From assembly GCA_002786915.1 (NCBI GenBank), contig PCUV01000009.1, positions 1 through 64,000 of the forward strand: a stretch of DNA of 64,000 nt. The letters are read 5' to 3'. The stretch comes from Comamonadaceae bacterium CG12_big_fil_rev_8_21_14_0_65_59_15 (GTDB taxonomy: Bacteria; Pseudomonadota; Gammaproteobacteria; Burkholderiales; Burkholderiaceae_C). Shown in pieces: positions 35,546 through 43,279 of this stretch. The notes under the pieces are model-generated. The model did not search any database. It saw only the letters and a program-made list of their open reading frames with translations, and was not told the DNA's origin. The position numbers and the translations under genes are program-made. Every line of letters starts with the position of its first letter. Position 1 is the first letter of the stretch.

Positions 35546-36478
35546 ATGACAAAGAATCCTTTTATCGGTTTGTACATCATCATGGCGGTGTTGCTGGTGC
35601 TGCCGTTTGTGTTGCCCAATAGCTTTTATGTTGACCTGGCGATTCGAATGGCCATTAACGCCGTCATCGTGTTGGGGCTGAACCTGCTGATTGGTTTTGC
35701 CGGCCAGATCAGCCTGGGACATGCCGGGTTCCTGGGTATTGGTGCCTACGCCACAGCAGCCCTGCCGACGCATTTTGGCTGGCATCCGCTGCTGGCTCTG
35801 GTCGCCGGTGCGGTCGTGGCGGGTTTGTTGGCGGCTCTTGTGGCGCGGCCCATTTTCAAGCTCAAGGGCCATTACTTGGCCATGGCCACGTTGGGCTTGG
35901 GCATCATCATCAATATTGTGGTGCGCAACGAGGCCGCCTGGACCGGGGGGCCCGACGGTATGCCGGTGCCCGCCATGAGCCTGGCCGGGTTCGAGATATC
36001 TGGCGACAAACACTGGTACTGGATCGTTGCCGTGCTGCTGTCGGTCAGTGTCTGGGCCTCCCTGAACATGATGAACTCGCCGTTTGGTCGGGCTTTGCGC
36101 GCCCTGCATGGCAGTGAGGTGGCATCCAAAGTGGTGGGGATCAATGTGGTGCGCTACAAGGTCGCCATTTTTGTGATGGCTGCCATGTTTGCCAGCATCA
36201 TGGGCAGCGTGACGGCGCATTACGTGGGCTTTGTTACCCCCAACCTGGCAGACTTTTTCCACTCCATCGAGCTCGTCACCATGGTGGTGATCGGGGGCAT
36301 GGCGTCGGTCTATGGCTCGGTGGTGGGCGCGGTTCTGCTGACGGCCCTGCCGCAAGCGTTGACCGCATTTGAAGGCTGGGAAACTGTCATCTTTGGTGCC
36401 ATCCTGATGTTGAGCATGATCTTTTTGCCCAAAGGACTGGTGCCCACACTGGCGGCTATATTCAGCCGGGGAGACTGA
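35546..36478 (+). CDS. livM: Branched-chain-type ABC transporter permease (LivM)
   Basis: A 310-residue membrane protein with the LivM signature GLNLLIGFAGQISLGHAGFL and GIGAYATAAL near residue 50, and GVVHGSEV-region equivalents (RALHGSEVASKVVGINVVRY) that contact the ATPases. It starts 2 bp after livH and ends 2 bp before livG. An in-frame extension back to 35225 is an artefact within livH. Confidence 0.88.
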   Translation: MTKNPFIGLYIIMAVLLVLPFVLPNSFYVDLAIRMAINAVIVLGLNLLIGFAGQISLGHAGFLGIGAYATAALPTHFGWHPLLALVAGAVVAGLLAALVARPIFKLKGHYLAMATLGLGIIINIVVRNEAAWTGGPDGMPVPAMSLAGFEISGDKHWYWIVAVLLSVSVWASLNMMNSPFGRALRALHGSEVASKVVGINVVRYKVAIFVMAAMFASIMGSVTAHYVGFVTPNLADFFHSIELVTMVVIGGMASVYGSVVGAVLLTALPQALTAFEGWETVIFGAILMLSMIFLPKGLVPTLAAIFSRGD

Positions 36479-36480
36479 GC

Positions 36481-37242
36481 ATGGCCCTGCTGGAAGTCAA
36501 AGACCTGTCGATCTACTTTGGGGGTGTCAAGGCGGTGCAAAACGTCAGCTTTAGCGTTGACGCCGGCATTGTCTATGCGGTGATCGGCCCCAATGGTGCC
36601 GGTAAAACCACGCTGTTCAACCTGATCACCGGGATTTATACGCCAACCGCCGGCACCATCCATCTGGACGGCGAATCCATCGGTGGCAAAACGCCCGACG
36701 CATTGGCCCGCCGCGGCGTGGCGCGCACGTTCCAGAACCTGCAAATTTGCATGAACATGGACGCGCTTGAAAACGTCATGGTGGGCGCGCACTTGCGGCT
36801 GGACCGCAACCTGCTCAAAGCTGCGCTGCGCTGGCCGACACTCAAACGCCGCGACGCCGAATTGCGTGACGAAGCGGCCGAGCTGATGCGCTTTGTCGGT
36901 CTGCAAGATTACATCAACACACGCGCCGACAGCATGCCCTACGGTGCGCTCAAGCGGCTGGAAATCGCCCGCGCCCTGGCCATGAAGCCACGGCTGATTT
37001 TTTTGGACGAACCCGCGGCCGGCCTGAACCCCAAGGAAACCATCGAGGTTGACGCGCTGGTGCGCAAGGTGGCCGATTCGGGTGTGACGGTGGTGCTGGT
37101 CGAGCACGACATGAAAATGGTGATGAACCTTTCCGATCGCATTCTGGTGCTGGACTATGGCAGAAAGCTGGCCGAGGGCACGGGTGCTGAAGTACGCCGC
37201 AACCCTGATGTGATTGCCGCCTATCTTGGCGCACGCACTTGA
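36481..37242 (+). CDS. livG: Branched-chain-type ABC transporter ATPase (LivG)
   Basis: A 253-residue ATPase with Walker A GPNGAGKTT (near residue 38), signature region MPYGALKRLEIARALA, Walker B RLIFLDEPAAGLNP and switch His in VLVEHDMKMVM. The signature is YGALKR rather than the strict LSGGQ, which is common in LivG proteins. It works as a heterodimer with the LivF part of the next gene. Confidence 0.88.
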   Translation: MALLEVKDLSIYFGGVKAVQNVSFSVDAGIVYAVIGPNGAGKTTLFNLITGIYTPTAGTIHLDGESIGGKTPDALARRGVARTFQNLQICMNMDALENVMVGAHLRLDRNLLKAALRWPTLKRRDAELRDEAAELMRFVGLQDYINTRADSMPYGALKRLEIARALAMKPRLIFLDEPAAGLNPKETIEVDALVRKVADSGVTVVLVEHDMKMVMNLSDRILVLDYGRKLAEGTGAEVRRNPDVIAAYLGART

Positions 37243-37258
37243 GAACTTGGAGTCCTCA

Positions 37259-37366
37259 GTTGACCGTTTGTTTTCCCCAATAAATGCTTATGGCCATTGA
37301 CTATTTCAGCTTCGATCAAGATCACCCACTGGGTGAGATCGCTATGCACCCGATTGAATCTAGGTT
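37259..37366. mobile_element. MITE-like repeat element, copy 2 (short form)
   Basis: Positions 37259-37357 align without gaps to 14659-14757 (about 84% by hand). The right end reads TGAATCTAGGTT, the inverse of the AACCTAGATTCA end of copy 1. The ~120 bp between that match and the right end of copy 1 are absent, so this is a short derivative. It fills the 141-bp gap between livG and the hemerythrin-livF gene. A GATCACCCA/TGGGTGAGATC hairpin is visible. Confidence 0.55.
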
Positions 37367-37383
37367 GAACCAAAGGCAATACC

Positions 37384-38700
37384 ATGGACGCACTTAGCCT
37401 GATTAGCCAGGAGCACAGCAACATCTGGCGCCTGGCGATCACCGTTGACCACGTAGCTTCTGAAATTGAAGCTGGCGCAGCGGTCGAACAGCCGTTTTTC
37501 AACGCTGTGTTTGACTACCTCGAACAGTTTGTCGGCCGCTCACACCACCCCCGGGAAGACGACTACCTGTATCGCTTACTGCGTCTGCGCTGCCCGCAGG
37601 TCACCGCTGAGATCGACCGCTTGCAAGCGGAGCACCGTCAAGACCTGACCAAGCTAGCGGCGTTGCGCGCGCAGGTGGCAGCAGCAGCGCAGGGTCAACT
37701 CTCGGGCGGTCAATTGGCCGCAGCTTTGAACGACTACACCACGTTGTTGAAAACGCACATTCTCACGGAAGAAAAAAGTGTCTTGCCACTGGCCCGCAGC
37801 GTCTTTACTACGGCTGATTGGACTGAGATCAAGCAGGCGTTCCAGAGTAGCGACGATCCAATGTTTAGTGACAAGTCGCGCGCAGAGTTTCGCCAGCTCT
37901 ACCACCGCGTGGCCAACCTGGCACCCGAGTCGGTCGGTTTGGGTAGCAGTAGCGTCGGCACGCTACAGCCCCTGCCTGAGCGCTCCAAAGCCGAGGTGCA
38001 GTTGCGCGTGCAAGGCATGGAAAGCTGCTACGGCCGCATCAAGGCGCTTAAGGGTATCAGCATTGAGGTGCGTCGGGGCGAGACCGTGGCGCTGGTTGGC
38101 GCCAACGGCGCCGGCAAGACCACGTTTTTGCGCACCCTGTCAGGCGTTCAACCGATGAGCGCGGGCAGCATTTACTTCAAGGGCCAGGACATCAGCCGAC
38201 TGCGCTCGGACAAGCGCACGCGTTGCGGCATTTGTCAAAGCCCCGAAGGCCGCCAGGTGTTTGGCCCGTTGTCGATTGAAGACAACCTGGCCTTGGGCGC
38301 TTACACGCAGCCGCGCAAGCAGGTGCCAGGTGACATGGAAAAAATCTTCACCATGTTCCCGATCCTGAAAGAAAGACGTGCCCAGTCGGCCGGCACCTTG
38401 TCAGGCGGCCAGCAGCAGATGCTTGCCATTGGCCGCGCACTGATGGGTCGCCCCAGCTTGTTGCTGCTCGACGAGCCGAGCATGGGACTGGCCCCGATGC
38501 TGGTGGAAGAAGTGTTCAACGTGATCCGGATGCTTAAAAGCAAGGGCATGACGATTTTGCTGGTCGAACAAAACGCTTTTGCCGCGCTGGCCATTGCTGA
38601 CCGCGGCTATGTGCTGGAAACGGGCACCGTTACCCTGAGCGGCACCGGCCAGGAACTGATTAACAACGAACAGGTGCGCGCCGCGTACCTGGGTATGTAA
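37384..38700 (+). CDS. Hemerythrin-like domain fused to branched-chain-type ABC ATPase (LivF)
   Basis: A 438-residue fusion. Residues 1-185 are a hemerythrin HHE domain with diiron-type ligands H11, H54/H55 and E58 (HHPRED), H84 (EHRQD), H125 and E129 (HILTEE). Residues 205-438 are a complete LivF: Walker A GANGAGKTT at 239-247, signature LSGGQQQ, Walker B LLLLDEPSMGLAP. LivF alone is about 235 residues, so the N-terminal domain is an addition. Hemerythrins bind O2 reversibly or sense oxygen/redox state. The fusion could therefore tune aromatic uptake to oxygen in a cluster with both O2-dependent and O2-independent pathways; this role is inference. Confidence 0.9.
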   Translation: MDALSLISQEHSNIWRLAITVDHVASEIEAGAAVEQPFFNAVFDYLEQFVGRSHHPREDDYLYRLLRLRCPQVTAEIDRLQAEHRQDLTKLAALRAQVAAAAQGQLSGGQLAAALNDYTTLLKTHILTEEKSVLPLARSVFTTADWTEIKQAFQSSDDPMFSDKSRAEFRQLYHRVANLAPESVGLGSSSVGTLQPLPERSKAEVQLRVQGMESCYGRIKALKGISIEVRRGETVALVGANGAGKTTFLRTLSGVQPMSAGSIYFKGQDISRLRSDKRTRCGICQSPEGRQVFGPLSIEDNLALGAYTQPRKQVPGDMEKIFTMFPILKERRAQSAGTLSGGQQQMLAIGRALMGRPSLLLLDEPSMGLAPMLVEEVFNVIRMLKSKGMTILLVEQNAFAALAIADRGYVLETGTVTLSGTGQELINNEQVRAAYLGM

Positions 38701-38701
38701 A

Positions 38702-38860
38702 GGATGCGGAAATCACAAATATCCCATTTCTGGCGGCACTGCCAGGCGCATTGCGTCGTTGCAAATCGTTTGTGCGGCCAAGCTGCACGGCGCGCTTTGC
38801 GCCTAGCACTGCCTCCTGTCAGCACTCGTCATAAACGGGACATTTGCAATTTCCGCATCC
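38702..38860. repeat. Long inverted-repeat element, copy 2
   Basis: Arms at 38702-38729 and 38833-38860 match 24 of 28 bases in inverted orientation (beginning GGATGCGGAAAT). Complementarity continues inwards after a ~15-base bulge, so RNA would fold into a long hairpin. Its interior shares the CTAGGCGCAAA, 28 bases, GATTTGCAACGACG arrangement with the element at 3380-3546. It starts right after the stop of the hemerythrin-livF gene and may double as that operon's terminator. Confidence 0.65.
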
Positions 38861-38930
38861 CTAAATGGAATTTTGAAGACCGCTACCACACATCGCGGCC
38901 CTATCACGGCTCTGCTGCAAAGGACTCTTC

Positions 38931-39461
38931 ATGACCGCCCCTCACCTCGATCCGCAGGCTCTGGCCGATGCCGTCGCCCAAGCCATGCGCTCGCGCGATC
39001 GCACTTCCCAAGGCCTGGGCATCCAAATTCTGAGCGTCAAGCCGGGTTACGCGCTGGTCGCTATGCCGGTGCGCGCCGACATGGTCAACAGTCACCGCAC
39101 CTGCCATGGCGGTTTCATCTTTACCCTGGCTGACTGTGCTTTTGCTTACGCCTGCAACAGTTACAACCAAAACACCGTGGCCTCAAGTTGTAATATTGAC
39201 TTTTTGGCACCAGCGCTAGAGGGTGAGTTGCTGGAGGCCGAGGCGGTTGAGCGCTCGTTGGCCGGTCGCACCGGGGTGTACGACATCACGGTGCGCACCC
39301 GCAGCGGCAAAACGGTGTCGCTGTTTCGCGGCAAGAGTTACCGCATCAAGGGCGAAGTGATTGCCGGCTTGCAGGAGGGCGCTGCCGAGAATGGTCATTG
39401 CAGACCCGATCCCCAATCCATTGCCCTAACTGTGACGATGGCCGGATCAAGCCCGTCATGA
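38931..39461 (+). CDS. paaI: PaaI-type hotdog thioesterase
   Basis: A 176-residue hotdog-fold acyl-CoA thioesterase. The conserved segment RADMVNSHRTCHGGFIFTLA contains the HGG motif and is followed by the catalytic Asp (DCAFAYACNS). PaaI removes CoA from stalled (hydroxy)phenylacetyl-CoA species, acting as a safety valve for CoA in aromatic-CoA pathways. About 30 residues extend beyond the usual C-terminus. It sits immediately before the CoA ligase gene. Confidence 0.85.
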   Translation: MTAPHLDPQALADAVAQAMRSRDRTSQGLGIQILSVKPGYALVAMPVRADMVNSHRTCHGGFIFTLADCAFAYACNSYNQNTVASSCNIDFLAPALEGELLEAEAVERSLAGRTGVYDITVRTRSGKTVSLFRGKSYRIKGEVIAGLQEGAAENGHCRPDPQSIALTVTMAGSSPS

Positions 39462-39472
39462 CTGTCAGAACG

Positions 39473-39493
39473 TTATTTATTTCACTTAAATAA
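39473..39493. promoter_or_regulatory. AT-rich inverted repeat before the CoA-ligase gene
   Basis: A perfect 7-bp inverted repeat (TTATTTA, 7-base loop, TAAATAA) lies just upstream of the GGAG ribosome-binding site of the ligase gene. It could be a repressor site or part of a promoter; no matching regulator gene is adjacent. Confidence 0.35.
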
Positions 39494-39503
39494 GGAGACT
39501 CAA

Positions 39504-40829
39504 ATGACTGCCAAATACCCCCAGCCTGGCGAACTTGACGCCATAGAAAGCGCCAGCCGCGACGAAATTTCGGCGCTGCAACTCGAGCGCCTGAAATGGT
39601 CGCTGCAACACGCCTACAACAACGTACCGTTTCATAAAAAAGCGTTCGACGACAAAGGCGTGCACCCGAGCGATCTGAAAACCCTGGCCGACCTGGCCAA
39701 GTTCCCCTTCATGACCAAGGCTGCGTTGCGCCAACAATACCCCTTTGGCCTGTTTGCAGTGCCCATGGGAAAAGTAGCGCGACTGCACGCCTCAAGCGGC
39801 ACCACGGGCAAGTCGATTGTGGTCGGCTACACGCTCAAGGACATTGACAATTGGGCCAATCTGATGGCCCGCTCGATCCGCGCCGCCGGTGGCCGCGCTG
39901 GCGACATGGTGCATAACGCCTACGGCTATGGCATGTTCACTGGCGGACTGGGCGCGCACTATGGTGCCGAACGCCTGGGCTGCACCGTGGTGCCGATGTC
40001 GGGCGGCCAGACCGAAAGGCAGGTACAACTGATTATGGATTTTCAGTCGCAAATCATCTTGGTCACGCCTAGCTACTCGCTGGTGATTGCCGAAGAGTTT
40101 GAGCGTCTGGGCGTCACGCCGGATCAAATCCCGCTCAAGGTCGGCATCTTTGGCGCCGAGCCCTGGGGTGAAGGCATGCGCGGCGAGATTGAGCGCAAAT
40201 TGGGTATTGATGCCGTTGACATCTACGGTTTGACCGAAGTCATTGGCCCCGGCGTGGCGTGCGAATGCATTGAGTCCAAAGATGGCCCAGTGATCTGGGA
40301 GGATCATTTTTACCCTGAGATCATCGATCCCGAAACCGGCGAAGTGCTGCCCGACGGCTCTGACGGCGAGCTGGTGTTCACTTCGTTGACCAAAGAAGCG
40401 TTCCCGGTGATTCGATACCGCACCCGCGACCTGACGCGGCTGCTCCCACCCACCGCACGTTCGTTCCGGCGCATGAGCAAGATTACCGGTCGCAGTGACG
40501 ATATGCTGATCGTGCGCGGTGTGAATGTGTTCCCAAGCCAGATTGAAGAGCAAATCTTGCGCGACAAGCGGCTCTCTGGTAACTACCAGATTTTGCTCAA
40601 CCGGGAGGGGCATCTGGATAACGTCGAGGTGCGCTGCGAATTGCAACGCGAATTTGCCGACAAGCTCTCGCCTGCTGAAGTGGCAAGCGTGTCGGAAGCG
40701 TTGCAGCAACACATCAAGACCATCGTTGGCATCACCACCAAGGTCAGCGTGTTGGCGCCCGAGGCCATACCGCGCACGCTGGTGGGCAAAGCGCGCCGGG
40801 TGATTGACGAGCGGCCCAAACAACTTTAA
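39504..40829 (+). CDS. paaK: Phenylacetate-CoA ligase (PaaK/PadJ type)
   Basis: A 441-residue adenylate-forming enzyme of the PaaK family. It has the phosphate-binding loop HASSGTTGKSIVVGYT (near residue 93), YGLTEVIGPG (near 240), and the C-terminal hinge/lysine region (GRSDDMLIVRGVNVFPSQIE). It activates phenylacetate to phenylacetyl-CoA with ATP. Here it would feed the PadBCD oxidoreductase at the other end of the cluster, or an aerobic paa pathway elsewhere. PaaK-type ligases are distinct from benzoate-CoA ligases, so it is not counted as one. Confidence 0.88.
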   Translation: MTAKYPQPGELDAIESASRDEISALQLERLKWSLQHAYNNVPFHKKAFDDKGVHPSDLKTLADLAKFPFMTKAALRQQYPFGLFAVPMGKVARLHASSGTTGKSIVVGYTLKDIDNWANLMARSIRAAGGRAGDMVHNAYGYGMFTGGLGAHYGAERLGCTVVPMSGGQTERQVQLIMDFQSQIILVTPSYSLVIAEEFERLGVTPDQIPLKVGIFGAEPWGEGMRGEIERKLGIDAVDIYGLTEVIGPGVACECIESKDGPVIWEDHFYPEIIDPETGEVLPDGSDGELVFTSLTKEAFPVIRYRTRDLTRLLPPTARSFRRMSKITGRSDDMLIVRGVNVFPSQIEEQILRDKRLSGNYQILLNREGHLDNVEVRCELQREFADKLSPAEVASVSEALQQHIKTIVGITTKVSVLAPEAIPRTLVGKARRVIDERPKQL

Positions 40830-40839
40830 GGAACCCGCC

Positions 40840-42045
40840 ATGAGAGAAGCCTTGATCTGCGATGCCATTCGCACCCCCATTGGCCGCTACGGCGGTGCGC
40901 TCGCCGGTGTGCGTGCTGACGACCTGGCGGCGATCCCGCTTAAAGCCCTGATGGCACGCAACCCGCAGGTCAACTGGGCCAGCGTGGACGACGTCATTTA
41001 TGGCTGCGCCAACCAGGCCGGTGAAGACAATCGCAACGTGGCGCGCATGGCCGGCCTGCTGGCAGGTTTGCCGCTGGAAGTGCCCGCATCCACCGTGAAC
41101 CGCCTGTGCGGTTCGTCGATGGATGCCGTGGGCATGGCAGCGCGCGCCATCAAGTCGGGGGAAACCGATCTGATGATTGCCGGTGGTGTGGAAAGTATGT
41201 CGCGCGCGCCGTTTGTCATGGGCAAGGCCGAAAGCGCCTACTCGCGCCAAGCCGCTATCTACGACACCACCATTGGCTGGCGTTTTGTCAATCCGCTGAT
41301 GAAGCAGTTGTATGACACCCATTCCATGCCACAAACGGCCGACAACGTGGCGGCAGACTTCAATATTTCGCGCGCTGACCAGGATGCCTTTGCGCTGCGT
41401 TCACAGCAGCGCTGGGCCGCCGCCCATGCCGCTGGGCGCTTTGCCGACGAGATGACACCGGTGGTAATAACGCGCAAGAAAGGCGAACCGGTGCGGGTCG
41501 ATACCGATGAACACCCGCGCCCCGAGACGACGCTGGCCATGCTGGGCAAACTCAAGGGCATCAATGGCCCCGAGCTATCGGTCACGGCGGGTAATTCGTC
41601 CGGTGTCAACGACGGCGCCTGCGCCCTGTTGATCGCCAGCGCTGCCGCCGCGCAGGCCAACGGCCTGGTGCCGCGCGCGCGCATCGTTGGCGTGGCCGTT
41701 GCTGGTGTGGCACCGCGTATCATGGGCTTTGGCCCGGTTCCTGCGGTGCGCAAGGTACTGGCCAAGGCCGGGCTGACGTTGCAACAAATGGATGTGATTG
41801 AGCTCAATGAAGCCTTTGCGGCGCAAAGCCTGGCGGTGCTGCGCGAGCTCGGACTCAAGGACGACGAAGAGCGGGTCAACCCCAACGGTGGCGCTATTGC
41901 CATGGGGCATCCGCTGGGTATGAGCGGCGGGCGGTTGGTGACAACCGCCCTGTATGAACTGGCACGGCGTGGTGGGCGTTATGCGCTTTGCACGATGTGT
42001 ATCGGTGTGGGGCAAGGCATTGCCCTGGTAATAGAGAAGGTTTGA
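40840..42045 (+). CDS. pcaF: Beta-ketoadipyl-CoA-type thiolase
   Basis: A 401-residue thiolase with active-site Cys in VNRLCGSSMDAVGMAARA (near residue 90), the His motif NEAFAAQSLAV, and the second Cys in CTMCIGVGQG near the C-terminus. Opening residues (LICDAIRTPIGRYGGALAGV) resemble PcaF/PaaJ, which split beta-ketoadipyl-CoA into succinyl-CoA and acetyl-CoA, the last step after the box pathway. ATG 40840 is preferred over an in-frame ATG inside the ligase gene at 40804. Confidence 0.85.
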   Translation: MREALICDAIRTPIGRYGGALAGVRADDLAAIPLKALMARNPQVNWASVDDVIYGCANQAGEDNRNVARMAGLLAGLPLEVPASTVNRLCGSSMDAVGMAARAIKSGETDLMIAGGVESMSRAPFVMGKAESAYSRQAAIYDTTIGWRFVNPLMKQLYDTHSMPQTADNVAADFNISRADQDAFALRSQQRWAAAHAAGRFADEMTPVVITRKKGEPVRVDTDEHPRPETTLAMLGKLKGINGPELSVTAGNSSGVNDGACALLIASAAAAQANGLVPRARIVGVAVAGVAPRIMGFGPVPAVRKVLAKAGLTLQQMDVIELNEAFAAQSLAVLRELGLKDDEERVNPNGGAIAMGHPLGMSGGRLVTTALYELARRGGRYALCTMCIGVGQGIALVIEKV

Positions 42046-42072
42046 TTTTTTTAACCCTGTAGGAGACACAAC

Positions 42073-43218
42073 ATGAAATTTACAATGAAAAAACTGGTGA
42101 TTGGTAGCGCATTGGCGATTGGCACACTGGCCGCCATGGCCGCTGACACGATCAAGATCGGCTCGGTCTTGTCGGTCACTGGACCGGCTGCCTTTTTAGG
42201 CGATCCAGAGCTCAAGACGCTACAGATGTATGTCGAAGACATCAACAAAAAAGGCGGCGTGATCGGTCGTCAGTTGGAGCTGGTGCACTACGACGATGGC
42301 AGTAATGCCGGCAAGGCCAATGGCTTTGCCAAGCGCCTGATCGACGACGACAAGGTCGATATCATCGTCGGCGGTACCACCACCGGAGCCACCATGTCGA
42401 TGGCACCGCTGGTCGAAAAAGCAGAGATTCCCTTCATTTCGCTGGCCGGTGCCGTGGTGATCATCGAGCCCGTTAAAAAATGGATTTTCAAGACACCTCA
42501 TACCGACCGCATGGCGGCTGAAAAAGTGTTTGAGGACATGAAAAAGCGTGGTCTGACCAAGGTGGCCTTGTTTACGGAAACCAGTGGGTTTGGCCAGTCC
42601 GGCAAAAAAGAGGCCATGGGCGTGGTCGCCAAGTACGGCATTGATCTGGTTGCCAACGAAACCTATGGTCCCAAAGACACCGACATGAGCCCGCAGCTCA
42701 CCAAGATTCGCAACGCCGCCGGGGTGCAGGCGGTGTTCATCATCGGTCTGGGTCAGGGTCCGGCCATTGCAACCAAAAACTACAAGCAGCTCGGCATGAC
42801 GCTACCGCTGTACCACGCCCACGGCGTGGCCTCTGAAGAGTTCATCAAGCTGTCTGGCCCAGCCGCTGAGGGTATCCGCCTGCCCGCCGCCGCCTTGTTG
42901 GTGGCCAATAAGCTGGCCGCCGGCGACCCACAAAAACCAGTCGCCGAAGGCTACGCCAATGCCTTCAAGGCCAAGTGGAAAACCGATGTCTCCACCTTTG
43001 GCGGGCATGCCTATGATGGTCTGATGCTGGCGGTGGATGCCATCAAACGCGCGGGCAGCACCGACAAGGCCAAAGTGCGCGATGCCATTGAAGCCACCAA
43101 GGGCTATGTGGGCACTGGAGGCGTGGTCAACATGTCAGCCACCGACCACATGGGCCTTGATTTGTCGGCCTTCAAGATGCTTGAGATCAAGGGCTCCGAC
43201 TGGACGCTGGCGAAGTAA
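42073..43218 (+). CDS. livK: Periplasmic substrate-binding protein of the aromatic/branched-chain ABC transporter (LivK type)
   Basis: A 381-residue protein with a signal peptide (KKLVIGSALAIGTLAAMA, cleavage probably after AMA) and a Peripla_BP_6 fold (IKIGSVLSVTGPAAFLGDPE). It would capture the substrate for LivHMGF encoded at 34.7-38.7 kb. Separation from those genes by paaI-paaK-pcaF supports an aromatic substrate. TAGGAGA precedes ATG 42073. Confidence 0.86.
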   Translation: MKFTMKKLVIGSALAIGTLAAMAADTIKIGSVLSVTGPAAFLGDPELKTLQMYVEDINKKGGVIGRQLELVHYDDGSNAGKANGFAKRLIDDDKVDIIVGGTTTGATMSMAPLVEKAEIPFISLAGAVVIIEPVKKWIFKTPHTDRMAAEKVFEDMKKRGLTKVALFTETSGFGQSGKKEAMGVVAKYGIDLVANETYGPKDTDMSPQLTKIRNAAGVQAVFIIGLGQGPAIATKNYKQLGMTLPLYHAHGVASEEFIKLSGPAAEGIRLPAAALLVANKLAAGDPQKPVAEGYANAFKAKWKTDVSTFGGHAYDGLMLAVDAIKRAGSTDKAKVRDAIEATKGYVGTGGVVNMSATDHMGLDLSAFKMLEIKGSDWTLAK

Positions 43219-43227
43219 ACCAAACTT

Positions 43228-43261
43228 GACCGCCTCACGGACGCTGCGTCCGGAGGCGGTC
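43228..43261. terminator. Strong hairpin between livK and the peptidase gene
   Basis: GACCGCCTC and GAGGCGGTC, with inner CGGACGC/GCGTCCG, form a 16-bp stem with one bulged base. It lies 9 bp after livK and 18 bp before the end of the convergent peptidase gene, so it could stop transcription from both sides. There is no long T-run. Confidence 0.6.
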
Positions 43262-43279
43262 CGCGCCTGCAATATCCTG

